Both the position numbers and the translations under genes were made by a program. Under the pieces are notes generated by a model. That model searched no databases and was not told where the DNA came from. It saw nothing but the letters and a program-made list of their open reading frames with translations. Below are positions 48,955 to 57,366 of a stretch of DNA of 64,000 nt, piece after piece. This DNA is from Pseudomonadota bacterium (GTDB lineage: Bacteria; Pseudomonadota; Alphaproteobacteria; Acetobacterales; Acetobacteraceae): NCBI GenBank assembly GCA_021780935.1, contig JAJXXT010000006.1:62001-126000 (forward strand). Direction: 5' to 3'. How positions within the stretch are numbered: the stretch's first letter is position 1; every line of letters starts with the position of its first letter.

Positions 48955-49000
48955 GGGCGTGTCTGCTCCACCTGTGTTTTGTCCGACGCTAACCGCTTCC

Positions 49001-49010
49001 CATCGCGATG
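49001..49010. promoter_or_regulatory. Perfect palindrome CATCGCGATG, possible operator
   Basis: A 10-bp perfect palindrome with a central CG, in the 146-bp gap between the Asp-box gene and the LacI-type gene. LacI/GalR-family operators are usually palindromes with central CG, so it may be a secondary site; chance occurrence in GC-rich DNA is quite possible. Confidence 0.25.
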
Positions 49011-49053
49011 CAACCTTGCCCAACGCATGGCTCGGCGCTACAAGACGCGTAAG

Positions 49054-49067
49054 CCAAAACGTTTCGG
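49054..49067. promoter_or_regulatory. Candidate LacI/GalR-type operator
   Basis: CCAAAACGTTTCGG is a 14-bp near-palindrome (one mismatched base pair) around AAACGTTT, the core of many LacI/GalR/PurR operators. It ends 33 bases before the ATG of the LacI-type regulator, between two divergent genes, and its AT-rich centre stands out in this DNA. It probably mediates autoregulation and control of the downstream ABC/GH63 genes and perhaps the Asp-box gene (inference). Confidence 0.55.
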
Positions 49068-49100
49068 ATGCCGCCAAGGCGTCCAGCCTCAGGGAGGATC

Positions 49101-50171
49101 ATGACACTCGCGCGCATCGCGGCCCGGCTCGGCCTGTCGATCACCACCGTCTCCCGCGCGCTCGCGGGCTATGACGACGTGGCGACGGGCACCCGCTCAC
49201 GCGTGGCGGCCGAGGCGCGGCGGATCGGCTATCGGCCCAACCCCACCGCGCGCCGGTTGCAGAGCGGGCGGACAGACGGCGTGGGAATCGTGCTGCCCAC
49301 CGGCCCCGGCCAGTTCGACGATCCGTTCTTCCTGCGCCTGCTGGCCGCGATCGGCCCGCGACTGCGCGACGCGGGACTGGATCTGCTGGTGACCACCGCG
49401 CGGCCGGGTGCAGAGGAACTGGAAGCCTACCGACATCTCGTCGAGGGCCGTCGCGTCGATGGGATGCTGCTCGCCCGCACCCGCGTCCACGATCCGCGCA
49501 TCGCCTATCTGCAGCGACAGGGCATGGCCTTCGTGGCCCATGGCCGCTCCATTGCCCGGGCACCCTTCGCGCATGTCGATATCGACAGCGAGGCCGCGTT
49601 TCATGACGCGGCCAGGCGCCTGATCGGCCTCGGCCATACGCGCATCGGCCTCATCGGCGCGCCGGCGGAGTTCATGTTCGCGCGCCTGCGCCACGCCGGC
49701 TGGCGCCGGGCACTGGCGGCGGCAGGGCTTGCCGCGCGCCATCACATGGCCGCCGAGCCCACGGAGGAAAACGGCGACATCATCGCGCGCCGGATGCTGG
49801 CCGCGCCGATGCCGCCCACCGCGCTGCTCTGCGCCACCGACCGGCTCGCGGTTGGCGCGCTGCACGGGCTTGGCGCGCTGGGCCTGCGCGCCGGCCGCGA
49901 TATCTCCGTGATCGGGTACGACGACCTGCCGCAGGCCACCTATACCGACCCGCCGCTCACCACCATCGCGCAGCCGATCGACGAGGCGGCGCGGCTGCTC
50001 GTGGACATGCTGGTGTCGCTGCGCCAGGGCACCGCGCCCGCGACGCTGCAACGCATCCTGCCCGCGCACTTCGTCCCGCGCAGCTCGGACGGACCGGCTC
50101 CGCGACGAAACACGAATATCGCAACAAAAACCCTGGGAGGAATTGATGACGCCGACACGCCTCTTCCTTAG
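49101..50171 (+). CDS. LacI-family transcriptional regulator
   Basis: Sugar-responsive repressor of 356 aa. ATG 49101 follows AGGGAGGATC and gives the exact LacI N-terminus: helix-turn-helix TLARIAARLGLSITTVSRALAGYDDV, hinge YRPNPTARRLQSGRTDGVGIVLP, then a periplasmic-receptor-like ligand domain (VDGMLLARTRVHDPRIAYL, FVAHGRSIARAPFAHVDIDSEAAFHDAARRLIGLGHTRIGLIGAP, VIGYDDLPQATYTDPPLTTIAQP). The gene overlaps the binding-protein gene by 26 bases, so regulator and transporter share one transcript. The effector is presumably the imported sugar or its product. Confidence 0.93.
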   Translation: MTLARIAARLGLSITTVSRALAGYDDVATGTRSRVAAEARRIGYRPNPTARRLQSGRTDGVGIVLPTGPGQFDDPFFLRLLAAIGPRLRDAGLDLLVTTARPGAEELEAYRHLVEGRRVDGMLLARTRVHDPRIAYLQRQGMAFVAHGRSIARAPFAHVDIDSEAAFHDAARRLIGLGHTRIGLIGAPAEFMFARLRHAGWRRALAAAGLAARHHMAAEPTEENGDIIARRMLAAPMPPTALLCATDRLAVGALHGLGALGLRAGRDISVIGYDDLPQATYTDPPLTTIAQPIDEAARLLVDMLVSLRQGTAPATLQRILPAHFVPRSSDGPAPRRNTNIATKTLGGIDDADTPLP

Positions 50172-51444
50172 GCTCGCGCCGGCCTGCGCCGTCGCGGCCT
50201 TCGCCCTTGCCGCGCCCCGCCCGGCCATGGCGGCCAAGCCGGTCTGGCTTTCAACGCAGCTCCGCCCGGTCGAGGAGGCGCAGCGGGTGCGCACCGTCAT
50301 CCTCAAGGACTCGCCGGTGAAGGCGGATTTCATCGCCGACCAGCCAGCTTCGTTCACGGTGCGGGTCGAAGCAGAGGCCAAGACGGGTCACCATGTCGTG
50401 AGCCTGCTCGGCGCGCTGCATGGCGAGCTCGAACCCTTCGTGCCGCTCGGGCTGTTACAGCCGCTCGACAGCCTGGTGCCCACGCTCGCGGCCGACAAGA
50501 TCCCGGCCTCGCTGATGGCGCTCGGCAAGTTCGGCACGCAGCACCAGTATTACATCCCCTGGATGCAGGCGACCTATATCATGGCGGCCAACCGCAAAGC
50601 GCTGCCCTATCTGCCCAAGCGTGCCAATCTCGACCACCTCACCTATGGCCAGCTCGCGCAATGGGCGGCGGCGATCCACAAGGCGACGGGAAGGCGCCTG
50701 CTCGGCTTCCCCGCTGGACCCAGCGGGCTGATGCACCGCTTCTTCGAGGGGTATCTCTACCCCGCCTACACCGGCGGCCTGGTTACCACTTTTGAATCGC
50801 CCGCGGCGGTGAAGATGTGGGAGTCGTTCCGCACGTTGTGGAAGCAGGTGAACCCGAACTCCACCAGTTATGGCTTCATGCAGGAGCCGCTGCTGTCCGG
50901 CGATGTGTGGATCGCGTTCGACCATGTCGCGCGCCTGCAGGACGCGTTCCGCAAGCGGCCGCAGGATTTCGTTGCGTTCCCGGCACCATCCGGCCCGATG
51001 GGTCTGGCGTATATGCCGGTCGTCGCCGGGCTCGCCATCCCCAAGGGTGCGCCGCACCCGAAGCAGGCGGCGGCACTGATCCAGTATCTCTCCAGGCCCG
51101 CAACGCAGATCCTCACGCTCAAGACATCGAGCTTCTTCCCCGCGGACGCGGTGCAGACGCCGGCTGATCTCGAACCGGGCCTGAAGGCGGAGGGTGACGC
51201 GGTCGCCAAGATGCTCGCGGCGCCGAACGCGAAGCCGGCATTGCTGCCGGTCGGGCTCGGCGCCAAGGGCGGCGAGTTCGACAAGATCTTCCTCGACACG
51301 TTCCAGCTCATCGTGCTGCGAGGCCAATCGCCGGCCGCGGTGCTGAAGCGGGAGGGCAGCGCGATGCAGCGTATCCTGAACGAGGAGCATGCCAAATGCT
51401 GGGCGCCGGACCCGCCCAGCACCGGCACCTGCCAGGTTCACTGA
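50146..51444 (+). CDS. ABC transporter substrate-binding protein, sugar type (family 1)
   Basis: Periplasmic receptor of 432 aa with a Sec signal peptide (MTPTRLFLRLAPACAVAAFALAAPRPAMA). ATG 50146 has GGGAGG five bases before it. The mature protein fits family-1 sugar receptors: TVRVEAEAKTGHHVVSLLGALHGELEPFVPLG near the start, PWMQATYIMAANRKALPYLPK (hinge), and GLAIPKGAPHPKQAAALIQYLSRP near the C-terminus. Followed by a strong stem-loop and two permease genes. Ligand inferred to be a glycoside because of the GH63-type enzyme at the operon end. Confidence 0.88.
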   Translation: MTPTRLFLRLAPACAVAAFALAAPRPAMAAKPVWLSTQLRPVEEAQRVRTVILKDSPVKADFIADQPASFTVRVEAEAKTGHHVVSLLGALHGELEPFVPLGLLQPLDSLVPTLAADKIPASLMALGKFGTQHQYYIPWMQATYIMAANRKALPYLPKRANLDHLTYGQLAQWAAAIHKATGRRLLGFPAGPSGLMHRFFEGYLYPAYTGGLVTTFESPAAVKMWESFRTLWKQVNPNSTSYGFMQEPLLSGDVWIAFDHVARLQDAFRKRPQDFVAFPAPSGPMGLAYMPVVAGLAIPKGAPHPKQAAALIQYLSRPATQILTLKTSSFFPADAVQTPADLEPGLKAEGDAVAKMLAAPNAKPALLPVGLGAKGGEFDKIFLDTFQLIVLRGQSPAAVLKREGSAMQRILNEEHAKCWAPDPPSTGTCQVH

Positions 51445-51451
51445 CGTAGCC

Positions 51452-51483
51452 TCGCCGCCCGCACCGCCCGGTGCGGGCGGCGA
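51452..51483 (+). other. Perfect 14-bp stem-loop between binding-protein and permease genes
   Basis: TCGCCGCCCGCACC, loop GCCC, GGTGCGGGCGGCGA: a perfect 14-bp stem with a tetraloop, lying 8 bases after the binding-protein stop and 36 bases before the permease start. There is no T run. As with the hairpins after malE in enteric bacteria, it could protect the upstream mRNA from 3' decay and keep the receptor more abundant than the membrane parts (inference). Confidence 0.75.
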
Positions 51484-51518
51484 CCGCCACCTTCCATTGC
51501 CCTCCAGCAAGGCGCCTC

Positions 51519-52376
51519 ATGCGCACGCGTGTCCTGCCCTATCTGCTGATCGCCCCCGCCTCGCTGCTGCTCGCGGTGCTGTTTCTTTGGCCGCTGGCGC
51601 AGACGGCGCTGCTCGCGTTCCGCGCGCCCGGTCCGCTCGGCACCAATGTCTGGAGTCTGGCGCATATCACGCGCATGACCGGCGACTTCGACTTCCATGA
51701 CGCCCTGTTCAACACGCTGGAACTCGTCATCGTCGTCGTCCCGCTGCAACTCGTCCTGGCCCTCGGCATGGCGAGCATGTTGCGCCATGTCCGCACCGGT
51801 CGCAGCCTCGTGCTCTGGATCTGGTCGATCCCGCTCGGCATTTCCGATCTCGCCGCGGGGCTGGTCTGGCTCGCCATCCTCTCGGAGCGTGGCTATCTCA
51901 ACACCGTGCTGCACGCGCTCGGTATCATCTCCGGCCCGCGCTCCTGGCTCACCTATGAAACACCGGGCGTGCTGTTCGCAGCGGTGGTGGCAACCGAGAT
52001 CTGGCGGGCGACCGCCATCGTGCTGGTGATCCTGGTCGCCGGGCTCGACATGATCCCGCGCGAATACGCCGAGGCCGCGGAAGTGTTCGGCGCGACGCCA
52101 TGGCAGCGTTTCCGGCGCGTCACGCTGCCGCTGCTGCGCCCCTCGATCCAGACGGCGCTGATCCTGCGCACCGTGCTCGCCTTCGAGATGTTCGCAACCG
52201 TGGTGGCGATCGGCGGCCGCAATTTCCCGGTCCTCGCGAGCAAGGCCTATGACTGGCAGTATGTCGATCAGAACACCGGTGTCGCAGCTTCCTATGCGCT
52301 GGTCATCATGGCCTGCGCGATCGGGGCGACGCTGATCTATCTGCGCTTGCTGCGCTCGCCGGAGCATGGGCGATGA
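51519..52376 (+). CDS. ABC transporter permease, sugar type (MalF/UgpA family)
   Basis: Inner-membrane permease of 285 aa. ATG 51519 starts the first helix correctly (MRTRVLPYLLIAPASLLLAVLFLWPLAQ); the longer frame would run into the stem-loop. The EAA loop is EYAEAAEVFGATPWQRFRRVTLPLLRPS, and TEIWRATAIVLVILVAGLDMIP precedes it. The stop overlaps the next start (ATGA). Works with the MalG-type permease and the ATPase that follow. Confidence 0.92.
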   Translation: MRTRVLPYLLIAPASLLLAVLFLWPLAQTALLAFRAPGPLGTNVWSLAHITRMTGDFDFHDALFNTLELVIVVVPLQLVLALGMASMLRHVRTGRSLVLWIWSIPLGISDLAAGLVWLAILSERGYLNTVLHALGIISGPRSWLTYETPGVLFAAVVATEIWRATAIVLVILVAGLDMIPREYAEAAEVFGATPWQRFRRVTLPLLRPSIQTALILRTVLAFEMFATVVAIGGRNFPVLASKAYDWQYVDQNTGVAASYALVIMACAIGATLIYLRLLRSPEHGR

Positions 52377-53185
52377 CGCCGCGCCGTCTCCTGTTCATCG
52401 CCGGCCTGGCCACGCTCTGCGCCTGGGTGCTGGTGCCGCTCTACCTCATCGCGCTGGCGGCGACCGGCGGGCGCGCTGTGGTCGATGCCTGGCCGAAACC
52501 ATTTCTGCCCACCGGCACGCTCACGGCCACGCTGGCGCCGATCGTCAAATTCCTTGAGATCTCGGGCGTCTGGTCGGCGCTGCTGACCTCCGTCGAGACC
52601 GCCGCGGTCTGCGTCATCATCTCGCTCGCACTCGGCCTGCCAGCCGGCTACGCGCTGGCACGCTTCTCCTTCCGCGGCTCAGTGCTGTTCCGGGTTTTGG
52701 TGCTGATGACCCGCGCCTTCCCCGTCGCCATCCTCGCCTTGCCGCTGGCCGTGACGTTCATCCGCCTCAGCCTCTACGACACACCGTGGGGCGTCGGGCT
52801 GATGCACACGGCGCTTGCGCTGCCGTTCACCATTCTCGTCTCTGCGAGCCTGTTCCAGGCTATCCCCGCGGAGCTGGAGGAAGCGTCGTGGGTGTTCGGC
52901 TGCTCGCGGCTCGGCGCCTTCCGCCGCGTGGTGATGCCGCTGGCCCTGCCCGGCATCACCGCCGCCGCCACCTTCGCCTTCGTGCTGTCCTGGAACGAGG
53001 TGTTCGCCGCCAGCGTGCTGACGGTGCGCCACCGCACGCTGACCGCGTATCTGCTCGCGATTCTGCCAGAGAGCCCGCTCGACGTGCAGTTCACCGGCGC
53101 GTTCCTGCTGGTCATTCCCTCTGTCTTTTTCATCTTCCTCGTCCGCCGCCGCCTGTTCTCGATCTGGGGCATCGCCAACCGCTGA
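52373..53185 (+). CDS. ABC transporter permease, sugar type (MalG/UgpE family)
   Basis: Second sugar permease, 270 aa, starting inside the stop of the first. About six hydrophobic segments; EAA loop ELEEASWVFGCSRLGAFRRVVMPLALPG; the MalG-like end IPSVFFIFLVRRRLFSIWGIANR. Normal length. A 36-base gap precedes the ATPase gene. Confidence 0.92.
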   Translation: MTPRRLLFIAGLATLCAWVLVPLYLIALAATGGRAVVDAWPKPFLPTGTLTATLAPIVKFLEISGVWSALLTSVETAAVCVIISLALGLPAGYALARFSFRGSVLFRVLVLMTRAFPVAILALPLAVTFIRLSLYDTPWGVGLMHTALALPFTILVSASLFQAIPAELEEASWVFGCSRLGAFRRVVMPLALPGITAAATFAFVLSWNEVFAASVLTVRHRTLTAYLLAILPESPLDVQFTGAFLLVIPSVFFIFLVRRRLFSIWGIANR

Positions 53186-53221
53186 TCCGACGTTGACCAC
53201 GGACCACAACGGAACCGCATC

Positions 53222-54262
53222 ATGGCCGAAATCATCATCGATGGCGTGCAGAAACGCTTTGGCGCCACCGTCGCCCTGGCTTCGGTGTCGCTTGCCGTGT
53301 CGGATCGGGAGTTCGTCGCCCTTCTCGGCCCGTCCGGCTGCGGCAAGACGACATTGCTGCGCATCGTCGCAGGGCTGGAGACGCAGAGCCAGGGTCGCGT
53401 GTTGATCGGCGGCAGGGACGTCTCGGCGCTGCCGCCGCGCGCACGTGGCATCGCCATGGTGTTCCAGAACTACGCGGTGTTTCCGCACATGAACGTGCGC
53501 GCCAATATCGGCTTTGGCCTGCGCATGACCGGCGCCGACCGCACCCGCATCGCGCGCCAGGTGGAACGCACCGCGGCTCTGCTGCATCTGGAGCCACTGC
53601 TCGACCGCTACCCGGCGCAGCTCTCGGGCGGGCAGCGCCAGCGCGTCGCGGTCGCCCGCGCGCTCGCCGTCGAGCCGCAAGTGCTGCTGATGGACGAACC
53701 GCTTTCCAACCTCGACGCGCTGCTGCGCCTTGAGATGCGCGCTGAGCTGAAGGCGATCCTGCAGGCCGCCGGCACCACCACGCTCTACGTCACCCACGAC
53801 CAGACGGAGGCGATGGGCCTCGCCGACCGCATCGCCATCCTCGAGGGCGGACATATCGTGCAGACCGATCAGCCGGCGACGCTCTATCGCAACCCGGCGA
53901 CACGTTTCGTCGGTGGCTTCATCGGCAGCCCGCCGATGAATTTCCTGTCGGTCGAGGCAGCGGGCGGCTATGTCGGCCTCGGCACGCTGCGCCTCGCCTG
54001 CCCGCGCGCCAACGGTCCCGTTCTGCTCGGCCTGCGCCCGGAGGACGCGACGATCGGTGAGGCGGGGATGGCCCTCGAACTCGCGGTCATCGAGCCGATG
54101 GGCTCGCACGCGCTGCTCACCGGACGCGTCGGCGGGCAGATGATGCGCGTGGTGGCACCACCCGACACCGCCGCCAGGCCCGGCGATACGTTGCACCTGC
54201 GTCCCGATCCAGCACGCATCGCCTGGATGGACGCCACGACCGGAGAAGCAATTACCGCATGA
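53222..54262 (+). CDS. ABC transporter ATP-binding protein, MalK/UgpC type
   Basis: ATPase of 346 aa that powers the sugar importer. Walker A GPSGCGKTT at 36-44, Q-loop FQNYAVFPHM, signature LSGGQRQR at 134-141, Walker B LLMDEP at 155-160, H-loop YVTHDQTEAMGLADRI, and a C-terminal TOBE-type regulatory region (LLGLRPEDATIGEAGMALELAVIEPMG). ATG at 53222. Its stop overlaps the ATG of the glycoside hydrolase gene. Confidence 0.93.
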   Translation: MAEIIIDGVQKRFGATVALASVSLAVSDREFVALLGPSGCGKTTLLRIVAGLETQSQGRVLIGGRDVSALPPRARGIAMVFQNYAVFPHMNVRANIGFGLRMTGADRTRIARQVERTAALLHLEPLLDRYPAQLSGGQRQRVAVARALAVEPQVLLMDEPLSNLDALLRLEMRAELKAILQAAGTTTLYVTHDQTEAMGLADRIAILEGGHIVQTDQPATLYRNPATRFVGGFIGSPPMNFLSVEAAGGYVGLGTLRLACPRANGPVLLGLRPEDATIGEAGMALELAVIEPMGSHALLTGRVGGQMMRVVAPPDTAARPGDTLHLRPDPARIAWMDATTGEAITA

Positions 54263-55503
54263 TGACCGATATCGCAGCCGCCCGCGCGGTACTCGCCGCC
54301 AACGACCGCGGTGGCTACACCGTGCCCACCGCGCGCCTCTATCCGTTCCAGTGGAACTGGGATTCCGCTTTCGTCGCCATGGGCTGGGCACGTTTCGATG
54401 CCGCGCGCGCCTGGCGGGAGATCGAACGACTGCTGGAGGGTCAGTGGGCGGACGGGCGCATCCCGCACATCATTTTCCACGCGCCTGCCGAGACCTATTT
54501 CCCGGGCCCCGATGTCTGGGGCACGCGGCACACGCCGCCAACCTCCGGCATCGTGCAGCCGCCGGTGCTCGCCTCGGCCGTTCGCAGGGTGCTGGCCGCC
54601 GACCCCGACCGCAGCCGCGCCAGGACCCGCGCCGCCGCGGTCATTCCAGCGCTGGTTCGCAACCATCGCTGGTGGCACGCCGCACGCGACCCCGATGCCT
54701 CGGGCCTGGTCGCGATCCTGCACCCGTGGGAGAGCGGCATGGACAACTCGCCCGCCTGGGACAGTGCTCTCGCTCGCGTTCCCACCACCACCACAACGAC
54801 CATCGTCCGGCGCGACACCGGCCATGTCGATCCTTCGATGCGTCCGCGTACCGAGGACTATCAACGCTTCATCCACCTCGTGGACACGTATCGCGCCACG
54901 GGCTGGGACGCCACGCGGATGTATGCGGCAGCGCCGTTTCGCGTCGCCGATGTCGCGACCAACGCCATCCTGCTGCGCGCGGAACGCGATCTCCTGGCCC
55001 TCGCGGAATCGGAGGCACCAGGCGAATGCGCGGTGATCGCCACCCGCATCGCGCGCATGGCGAAGGCATTGGGCGCGCAGTGGAGCGCGGCGCGCGGCGT
55101 TTTCCTCTCCCGCGACCTGATCGCCGACGTGCCGCTCGACGTCGCGGTCTCCGCGGGCTTCCTGCCGCTCTGGGCCGGGGTCGGCGACGCGGCGAACCTT
55201 GCCGCCACGCTCGCGCGCTGGCTCACAAGGGCGCGCTACGCCGTGCCTTCGACCGATCCCGCCGAGCCCGGCTTCGAGCCGCTGCGCTACTGGCGCGGTC
55301 CGGTCTGGGCTATCGTCAACTGGATGATCGCCGAGGGCTTCGCTGCCGCGGGCCAGACCGCCAGTGCGGAACGTATTCGAAACGACACCCGCGCGCTGAT
55401 CGGCGAGGCGGGCTTCGCCGAATATTTCGACCCGCTCACGGGCCAGGGTGCCGGCGGAGACAGCTTCTCGTGGACCGCCGCCATCGCGCTGCTGCTTGGG
55501 TAG
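54259..55503 (+). CDS. GH63-type glycoside hydrolase, mannosylglycerate/glucosylglycerate hydrolase-like
   Basis: Cytoplasmic (alpha/alpha)6-barrel enzyme of 414 aa, no signal peptide. Landmarks agree with the MgH/GgH group: QWNWDSAF at 31-38, HPWESGMDNSP at 155-165 with the likely acid Asp162, GPVWAIVNWMI around 350, and EYFDPLTG with the likely base Glu388 followed by FSWTAA. These enzymes hydrolyse 2-O-glycosyl-glycerate compatible solutes. Position as last gene of a LacI-controlled sugar ABC operon fits uptake and use of such a solute; other alpha-glycosides cannot be excluded. Two ATGs in a row (54259, 54262); the first overlaps the ATPase stop. Confidence 0.8.
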   Translation: MMTDIAAARAVLAANDRGGYTVPTARLYPFQWNWDSAFVAMGWARFDAARAWREIERLLEGQWADGRIPHIIFHAPAETYFPGPDVWGTRHTPPTSGIVQPPVLASAVRRVLAADPDRSRARTRAAAVIPALVRNHRWWHAARDPDASGLVAILHPWESGMDNSPAWDSALARVPTTTTTTIVRRDTGHVDPSMRPRTEDYQRFIHLVDTYRATGWDATRMYAAAPFRVADVATNAILLRAERDLLALAESEAPGECAVIATRIARMAKALGAQWSAARGVFLSRDLIADVPLDVAVSAGFLPLWAGVGDAANLAATLARWLTRARYAVPSTDPAEPGFEPLRYWRGPVWAIVNWMIAEGFAAAGQTASAERIRNDTRALIGEAGFAEYFDPLTGQGAGGDSFSWTAAIALLLG

Positions 55504-55563
55504 CCCGGGAGACGCCTTCGCGCCCTCCATCACGCTCCCTGTCGAACCAGGGCCGATGGCACG

Positions 55564-57366
55564 TCAGTGCACGGCCACGATCTCCGGCAGCGCCGGCCCC
55601 AAGCTGAAAGCCAGCCGCCCGAGCGTTGCCGGTCCGCGAGCGGGATAGATCGGCACGAGGCGTCGCCCGGGTATCGCGAGCACCAGCCGGCGGGGAGCAT
55701 CCGTCCCGGTTTGGCCTGTCGATTGCACGGAAACCAGCAGCCGCGCGCCCAGGCGCCGGACATGGATTTCGACACCCTGCGCCGGCACCTTGCCGTCCAG
55801 CACCGCGACCGGCGCCGCCAGCAGCCCCGCGACATCGCCGAGCGGCAGCAGCTTCATCCCCGCGAGCAGCGGCATGGCCCGTTGCCGACCATGGCCGCTA
55901 TACACGCCCGGCACGATATCCGCCGCCACCTTGCCGCCATGGCTCGCGAACCGCCGTATCGCCGCCCCCGCCGCGCGCGACAGGGCCAGGACGTGCGGCA
56001 TCGCCAGTACCCGCAAGCCATGCAATCCGCCATGCGCCACCATCGCATCGGTCAGCATGACCGGCCGCAGCCCGCGTGCCGCGAGGCCGTGCAGCAACCG
56101 CATCATCGCGCGCCGCGCGGGCGTGGCATCCGCATCCTCGTCGCCGGAGGTGCGCTGCGCCCAATCCCCCTTCGCGCCACGTCGCGCCAGCAGCCAGGCG
56201 AGTCGAAAACTCTCCTGCGAGACCAGGATACCGACCGGTGCCGTCGGCTCCACTGCCGCAATCAGCCGCCGGCCCAGCGCGCCACCCAGTGCGCGCAGGC
56301 TCGGTGCGAGCAGGCGTCCGCGAACTGTGGGTTTGCCACTCGCCGCGACAATCGGCGGATCGTCCCAGATGATCACGCCCCGTGTGCCGCGCAGCGCCTC
56401 TCGCCACAGCAGCCGCAGCTCGTCGCGCCCAGCGAAGGTGGTGGTCAGCAGCACGGCATGCGAGGCGAAGCCGTGCACCGTCGCGAGCGCGCCGAAGAAA
56501 TCATAGACCTCGAAGACATCGGCGCTGCCGGCCAGTCGTGCCCAGTCGTAGCCGCCCCACCCCGTGGGCTGCGTACCCTCGAGCGCCGAGCGCGCGCCGG
56601 GGTTGGCCGCATGCACCGCCGCCGTGCCGCGCGCCACCGCTGCCGCGAACCGTGCATCCATGAACGCCTTGAAGTCAGACCAGGCGGTGTCATTGCCATC
56701 CGTGCGCCGCAGCGCCGCGTCCGTCAGCTCCGGCCGAACCTCGGACCAGCGCGCATAGCGTGCGCCCCAGGCGCGATCGAGCGCCGCGAGGTTCCCGTAA
56801 CGATACCGCAACCATTGTCGAAAGATCGCGAGGCTCGATGCCGCGATATCGAAATCCCAGGCCGAGGCCAGGTCGGCGATACCCGGTTCATCGGCCAGAT
56901 TGTAAAACAGCGGCGTGGCACCGAAGACGCCGACGGTCACCGCGAGGCGCCGCGCGATGCGGCGCTGCCAGACCGGGTTCTCCAGCCCCGGATGGCGGAT
57001 GAACAGCGCCGGATCCCGCGGCGAAACCCGCCGCAGCGCCCGCAGCTTGTCCATCTCCCAGATCGGCGAATGTCCCGGGAGATAGCGGTGATAGGGGCTG
57101 TAATAGTCGGTGGCGATGTTCTCGACATAAAAGCCCAGCCCCGCCGCGACGAGCGGTGCCGCCTCGCGCCGCAGCGCCTGCGCGTCCACGGGGTCGGCGC
57201 GGCTCGCGATGATCCGCCCATCCGTAACGCCCAGCGCCTTCGCCGCCGTGAGCGCCGCCGCGTCGCCCCCGCCGCGCCATAAAACGATGTGAAAGGACGT
57301 CCACGGCGCCGGCCCCGCCCCGCCGATGAGCAGCGCCGCGAGAAGCAGGCTGGCCCGCCATCTCAC
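55564..57366 (-). CDS. Secreted GH42-like (beta-galactosidase-fold) protein
   Basis: A 600-residue protein with a signal peptide (MRWRASLLLAALLIGGAGPA) and a GH42-like plan. The TIM-barrel part has FYNLADEPGIADLAS with Glu160 as candidate acid/base and IFRQWLRYRYGNLAALDRAWGARYARW, a stretch typical of GH42. A GATase-like trimerisation domain follows (VLAMPHVLALSRAAGAAIRRFASHGGKV) and then a small beta domain. The nucleophile is not clear; Glu286 in DVFEVYDF is one option. The GTG start overlaps the stop of the HpnN-like gene (GTGA), so the two are coupled. Substrate unknown; activity is unproven. Confidence 0.7.
   Translation of the reverse strand: MRWRASLLLAALLIGGAGPAPWTSFHIVLWRGGGDAAALTAAKALGVTDGRIIASRADPVDAQALRREAAPLVAAGLGFYVENIATDYYSPYHRYLPGHSPIWEMDKLRALRRVSPRDPALFIRHPGLENPVWQRRIARRLAVTVGVFGATPLFYNLADEPGIADLASAWDFDIAASSLAIFRQWLRYRYGNLAALDRAWGARYARWSEVRPELTDAALRRTDGNDTAWSDFKAFMDARFAAAVARGTAAVHAANPGARSALEGTQPTGWGGYDWARLAGSADVFEVYDFFGALATVHGFASHAVLLTTTFAGRDELRLLWREALRGTRGVIIWDDPPIVAASGKPTVRGRLLAPSLRALGGALGRRLIAAVEPTAPVGILVSQESFRLAWLLARRGAKGDWAQRTSGDEDADATPARRAMMRLLHGLAARGLRPVMLTDAMVAHGGLHGLRVLAMPHVLALSRAAGAAIRRFASHGGKVAADIVPGVYSGHGRQRAMPLLAGMKLLPLGDVAGLLAAPVAVLDGKVPAQGVEIHVRRLGARLLVSVQSTGQTGTDAPRRLVLAIPGRRLVPIYPARGPATLGRLAFSLGPALPEIVAVH

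Noticed and set aside
55537..55552. Small hairpin CCCTG-TCGAAC-CAGGG between the GH63 gene and the GH42-like gene
   Set aside because: A 5-bp stem without a T run is too weak to call a terminator in DNA of this composition.
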